NCBI GenBank assembly: GCA_964599655.1
Contig: CAZRGV010000208.1
Span: 1 to 8,462, forward strand
Direction of reading: 5' to 3'
DNA length: 8,462 nucleotides
Source: CAZRGV01 sp964599655
GTDB lineage: Bacteria; Planctomycetota; Planctomycetia; Isosphaerales; Isosphaeraceae
Part shown: positions 6,225 through 8,462 of the stretch, piece by piece
Layout of the letters: the number at the start of each line of letters is the position of its first letter
Numbering within the stretch: the stretch's first letter is position 1
Made by a program: the position numbers and the translations under genes
The notes under the pieces: generated by a model
The model's input: only the letters and a program-made list of their open reading frames with translations
Database searches by the model: none
What the model was told of the DNA's origin: nothing

Positions 6225-7058
6225 TCAATTCTGGGCCACCAGCGCGTTCAGGGATCGACTGGCGTGCGGTTCCTTTTTGCGAAACCAGACGGTGGTTCCC
6301 GACCCGGCCGCGAGGAACCGGCCGGCGTCGCCGTTGACGACGGCCACCTCGACCCATCCCGAGCTACCGACCAGGGCGATCAGGCTGCCCGAGGGCCGGT
6401 CGCCGTAGGTCTGGCACAGGCCCTCGATCCGTTCGCCCGAAATCTCGACGGTCCAGTCGTGATGGGGCTCGGGTCCGAGCCGGCTGGACGGGACGTTGGT
6501 GATCAGGTTGCCGAACGCGTCGCGGAAGATGATCTCGCCGACCAGGCCGTGCTCGTCCTTTCGAGGCTCGAAGTTGGCCAACGTGATGACCTTGGACCGT
6601 CGGGGTCCCAGCTCGTCCGGGTCGAGCCCCAGGACCAGGTGCGCGGCGGCCGGCGCGAGGATGTCGCGGCCATGAAACGTTTTCGAGACTACGGGCCGGC
6701 ACAGCTTGGGGTTGGCGATTTCCCAGATCCCTTCGACGTCCCGACCGCGGACCACGCCCCCGAGGAGTCCGTTATCCGGCGCCACGACCCACTGTCCGGC
6801 CACCTGGACGACGACGAGGCGGCGGTCGGTTCCCACGCCGGGATCAACCACGCCCAGATGGACGGTCCCCGCCGGAAAGGCGTCGACGATGGCGGCCAGA
6901 ACGAACGCCCCTTCGAGGATATTCTGAGGCGCGATCCGGTGGCTCACGTCAATCAGCTGGGTTTTTGGCGCCAGACCGAGCACGACGCCCTTCATGGCGG
7001 CCACGTACGGCCCGTCCGCCCCGAAGTCGGTTGTCAGCGTCAGGATACCGCTTCGCAT
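6225..7058 (-). CDS. DUF62 S-adenosylmethionine hydrolase (SAM hydroxide adenosyltransferase)
   Basis: 277 aa, full length for the family. DUF62 enzymes use an activated water to cleave SAM to adenosine and L-methionine and are relatives of the bacterial fluorinase and chlorinase. Motifs in order: LTTDFGADGPYVAAMKGV (7-25), IDVSHRIAPQNILEGAFVL (36-54), VVDPGVGTDRR (70-80), VAPDNGLLGG (92-101), KTFHGRDILAPAAAHL (126-141) and the C-terminal-domain FRDAFGNLITNVP (178-190). The Asp-Arg-His triad known from the archaeal enzyme is present as D72, R79 and H129 with nearly the same spacing. I see no sign of the extra halide-binding loop of the fluorinase, so water is the expected nucleophile. ATG 7058 has GGAGG 6 nt upstream. 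The gene starts 18 bp after queF and ends 72 bp before bioA, so it is probably in one operon with both. Confidence 0.93.
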   Translation of the reverse strand: MRSGILTLTTDFGADGPYVAAMKGVVLGLAPKTQLIDVSHRIAPQNILEGAFVLAAIVDAFPAGTVHLGVVDPGVGTDRRLVVVQVAGQWVVAPDNGLLGGVVRGRDVEGIWEIANPKLCRPVVSKTFHGRDILAPAAAHLVLGLDPDELGPRRSKVITLANFEPRKDEHGLVGEIIFRDAFGNLITNVPSSRLGPEPHHDWTVEISGERIEGLCQTYGDRPSGSLIALVGSSGWVEVAVVNGDAGRFLAAGSGTTVWFRKKEPHASRSLNALVAQN

Positions 7059-7076
7059 GGGACGCCTCCATTCGGC

Positions 7077-7460
7077 TCAGGTAATCCTCAAGGTCTCGCC
7101 CATTTCGGTGCTTGACTTCGTGGCCGCGAACCGCGCGGTGATGCGCGAGGAGATGCCTCCTCGAGGGGTGAACTGGCCGACGACCGTCATCCGTCTTGGC
7201 TGGCAGACGGCCACCAGGTCGTCGAGGATCGTGTTGATCGAGTGCTCGTAGAAGATCCCCCGGTTCCGGTAACCGAACAGGTACAGCTTCAAGCTCTTGA
7301 GCTCGATGCACGTGGCGGCCGGGATATACGTGATCGTGATCGTGCCGAAATCCGGCTGTCCGGTTTTGGGGCAAACGGCGGTGAACTCCGGGCACGTGAT
7401 TTCGATCTCGTACTCACGGTCGGGGAACTGGTTCGGAAAGGTTTCCAGCGGCGGTGGCAT
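7077..7460 (-). CDS. queF: NADPH-dependent 7-cyano-7-deazaguanine reductase QueF (short type)
   Basis: 127 aa, tunnel-fold enzyme that reduces the nitrile preQ0 to the amine preQ1 in queuosine synthesis. The nucleophilic cysteine is C30 in VCPKTGQPDFGTI and the acid D37 follows in the same block. The QueF motif ELKSLKLY lies at 53-60, then FGYRNRGIFYEHSIN (62-76) with conserved E72, and FTPRGGISSRI (97-107). The length and single domain fit the YkvM-like unimodular subfamily, not the double-length E. coli type. ATG 7460 has GAGGA 9 nt upstream; an adjacent GTG at 7463 would add one residue with 6-nt spacing. It is the first gene of the minus-strand cluster. No other queuosine genes (queC, queD, queE, queA, tgt) are in the window. 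Confidence 0.95.
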   Translation of the reverse strand: MPPPLETFPNQFPDREYEIEITCPEFTAVCPKTGQPDFGTITITYIPAATCIELKSLKLYLFGYRNRGIFYEHSINTILDDLVAVCQPRRMTVVGQFTPRGGISSRITARFAATKSSTEMGETLRIT

Positions 7461-7463
7461 CAC

Positions 7464-7611
7464 GTTGGATCCTCATCCCGGAGAGGAGGGATCAGAGGGG
7501 GGTTCGGGTGTTCGCCTTGGGCGCGGATCGCACGACCTAATAACAGGTTAGACCGACGGACCGACCGAGGTCAATCCCAGCCGAGGGGTTTGGGCGCGTC
7601 GAGCCGGCCGC
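7464..7611 (-). promoter_or_regulatory. Intergenic leader with a possible promoter for the queF cluster
   Basis: This 148-bp gap holds no gene. On the minus strand TTGACC (7574-7569) and TAACCT (7550-7545) are 18 bp apart, a moderate sigma70-like pair (five of six, then three of six matches). The -10 region overlaps a small inverted repeat ACCT-N6-AGGT (7548-7535) with an AT-rich centre, which could be an operator, but it matches no regulator site I know. Closer to queF, ATCCC / GGGAT with an 8-nt loop (7475-7492) is a weak hairpin. I see no preQ1 riboswitch. Confidence 0.35.
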
Positions 7612-8247
7612 TCAGGCCGAGAGCTCGACGACCAGCGACCCGACCGGCTCGTTGCCGACCGTGACCTTTCCATAACGCTTGGGTGCCACGCCGTGTTCTT
7701 TGGAATAGTCCGAGACGCGCCCGAACCCGGCCTGGCGGGCAAATTCGGCCAGCACGGCAAAGTTATAGGCGTACTTGTGCTGGCCGTCGCAGAAAAGATA
7801 GTTGATGGCCTGGGCCACCGAGTCGTGGAAGGGTCGGGGCCAGTCCTCGGGGTGAACGCCCTGGGCGACCCGCAAGGCGTGCTCCATGCTGGGCACGGCG
7901 ATCCGGGCCTCGCCGTCGTCGGCCAGCACGCGGCGGATCTCTCGCAGCAGGCTGAGGGCCTCGTCGGGAAAGAGGTGCTCGAGCGTGTGCGACGAGTAAA
8001 CGAATCGACAACTTTTGTCGGGAAACGGCAGGCGGTTGCGAAGGTCGAGCCAGAGGTCGATCTTGCGGAACCGGTTGCCGTCGGCGTTGATCATGCCGTC
8101 GATGTACTTGAAGCCGCAGCCGAGGTGGACGTAAAGCCCCTCGGCCGGCGTGTGCAACCGGTATTTCACCCCAGCGGCCCAGGTGCTGGGCATCGAGGCG
8201 TAGCGTGACAGGGCGAAATACGCATCCTTGACGCTTTGTCGGATCAT
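7612..8247 (-). CDS. Class I SAM-dependent methyltransferase
   Basis: 211 aa. The Rossmann-type SAM-binding core begins with YVHLGCGFKYIDGMINADG (39-57), the glycine-rich motif I with D56 as the likely ribose-binding acidic residue. PFPDKSCRFVYSSHTLEHL (74-92) follows, then the helix-strand unit ALSLLREIRRVLADDGEARIAVPS. The domain resembles Methyltransf_11 and the predicted methyltransferases often placed in sugar, cell-surface or polysaccharide loci. The substrate cannot be read from the sequence. ATG 8247 is chosen because a good promoter at 8347-8375 would start transcripts near 8340, leaving a leader of about 90 nt. The alternative GTG 8337 would be almost leaderless and would add 30 residues unlike the family. 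It is separate from the queF cluster, with 148 bp between them. Confidence 0.87.
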   Translation of the reverse strand: MIRQSVKDAYFALSRYASMPSTWAAGVKYRLHTPAEGLYVHLGCGFKYIDGMINADGNRFRKIDLWLDLRNRLPFPDKSCRFVYSSHTLEHLFPDEALSLLREIRRVLADDGEARIAVPSMEHALRVAQGVHPEDWPRPFHDSVAQAINYLFCDGQHKYAYNFAVLAEFARQAGFGRVSDYSKEHGVAPKRYGKVTVGNEPVGSLVVELSA

Positions 8248-8346
8248 CGCGCGTCCATGGTTGATGAGCGTCGAGCGTTCCAGCCTCTCGGCCGGGGGAA
8301 TCCTTCCTCTGGTGTGTCCGGTCCTGGACCGGTCCACTCCAGCCGG

Positions 8347-8375
8347 ATTATCCGTCGTTTCCGCGAGCTTGTCCA
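8347..8375 (-). promoter_or_regulatory. Sigma70-like promoter of the methyltransferase gene
   Basis: On the minus strand TGGACA (8375-8370) and GATAAT (8352-8347) each match five of six consensus bases and are exactly 17 bp apart. Transcription would start near 8340 and lead into the methyltransferase gene. This supports ATG 8247 over GTG 8337 as the start. Confidence 0.55.
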
Positions 8376-8428
8376 GACCGCGGCATCCCTAAGCGGGTGG
8401 ACCGGGTTGATGTGAGTTTTTCGGGTGC

Positions 8429-8450
8429 CACTGGTCGTCCTCGACCAGTG
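8429..8450. repeat. Hairpin repeat of the same family as the left-end cluster
   Basis: CACTGGTCG / CGACCAGTG is a perfect 9-bp stem with a TCCT loop, preceded by GTGC as in the left-end copies. The outer six bases of each arm (CACTGG / CCAGTG) are identical to those at 5-174. The inner three differ (TCG/CGA instead of CGG/CCG) but remain paired. Confidence 0.8.
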
Positions 8451-8462
8451 TCCCGCGGCTCA

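Noticed and set aside
7059..7076. SAM riboswitch before the SAM hydrolase
   Set aside because: Only 18 bp separate it from queF, too little for any SAM aptamer.
7464..7550. preQ1 riboswitch before queF
   Set aside because: I could not find the short C-rich loop and A-rich tail of a preQ1 aptamer. The leader has only weak hairpins.

Overview
The window is GC-rich with a strong preference for G or C at third codon positions. The gene content (DUF58/BatD-like pair, short QueF, DUF62 SAM hydrolase, BioA/BioD, a proline/glutamate-rich membrane protein) and the many intergenic palindromes with a GTGCCACTGG...CCAGTG core suggest a planctomycete, perhaps Isosphaeraceae. That placement is inferred from style and is not proven. 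A run of 48 Ns at 1062-1109 shows that this is a draft assembly.

Layout. Positions 1-185 hold four hairpin repeats, the last two within a near-perfect 58-bp tandem duplication. An A-rich leader follows at about 190-246. Two plus-strand genes come next: a DUF58 protein (247-1213, interrupted by the N gap) and a single-pass membrane protein resembling BatD/DUF4381 (1210-1749), coupled through an ATGA overlap. The rest is on the minus strand. Reading leftwards from 7460, a compact cluster runs: queF (7-cyano-7-deazaguanine reductase), a DUF62 SAM hydrolase, bioA, bioD (frameshifted), a membrane protein of unknown function with a half zinc ribbon, and a membrane-anchored endonuclease/exonuclease/phosphatase (EEP) protein. 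The EEP gene runs tail-to-tail into the plus-strand pair and overlaps it by 91 bp. Right of queF is a separate minus-strand gene for a class I SAM-dependent methyltransferase (7612-8247) with a good sigma70-like promoter at 8347-8375. The window ends in another member of the hairpin family (8429-8450).

How the genes work together. BioA and BioD catalyse consecutive steps of biotin synthesis (KAPA to DAPA to dethiobiotin) and are translationally coupled. QueF makes preQ1 for queuosine. The DUF62 enzyme splits SAM into adenosine and methionine. The last two genes of the cluster have no evident pathway link. The DUF58 pair looks like a remnant or minimal form of the MoxR/DUF58/Bat gene sets, with no MoxR ATPase in view.

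Main points for a second look: (1) the single open frame across the N gap is an artefact, because the true DUF58 C-terminus lies in another frame after the gap; (2) bioD carries what looks like an 8-bp deletion; (3) the catalytic histidine of the EEP enzyme lies in the convergent overlap; (4) BioA resembles the Bacillus lysine-using type more than the E. coli SAM-using type; (5) the hairpin repeats at the two ends show paired stem changes. I saw no clearly new defence or mobile system.
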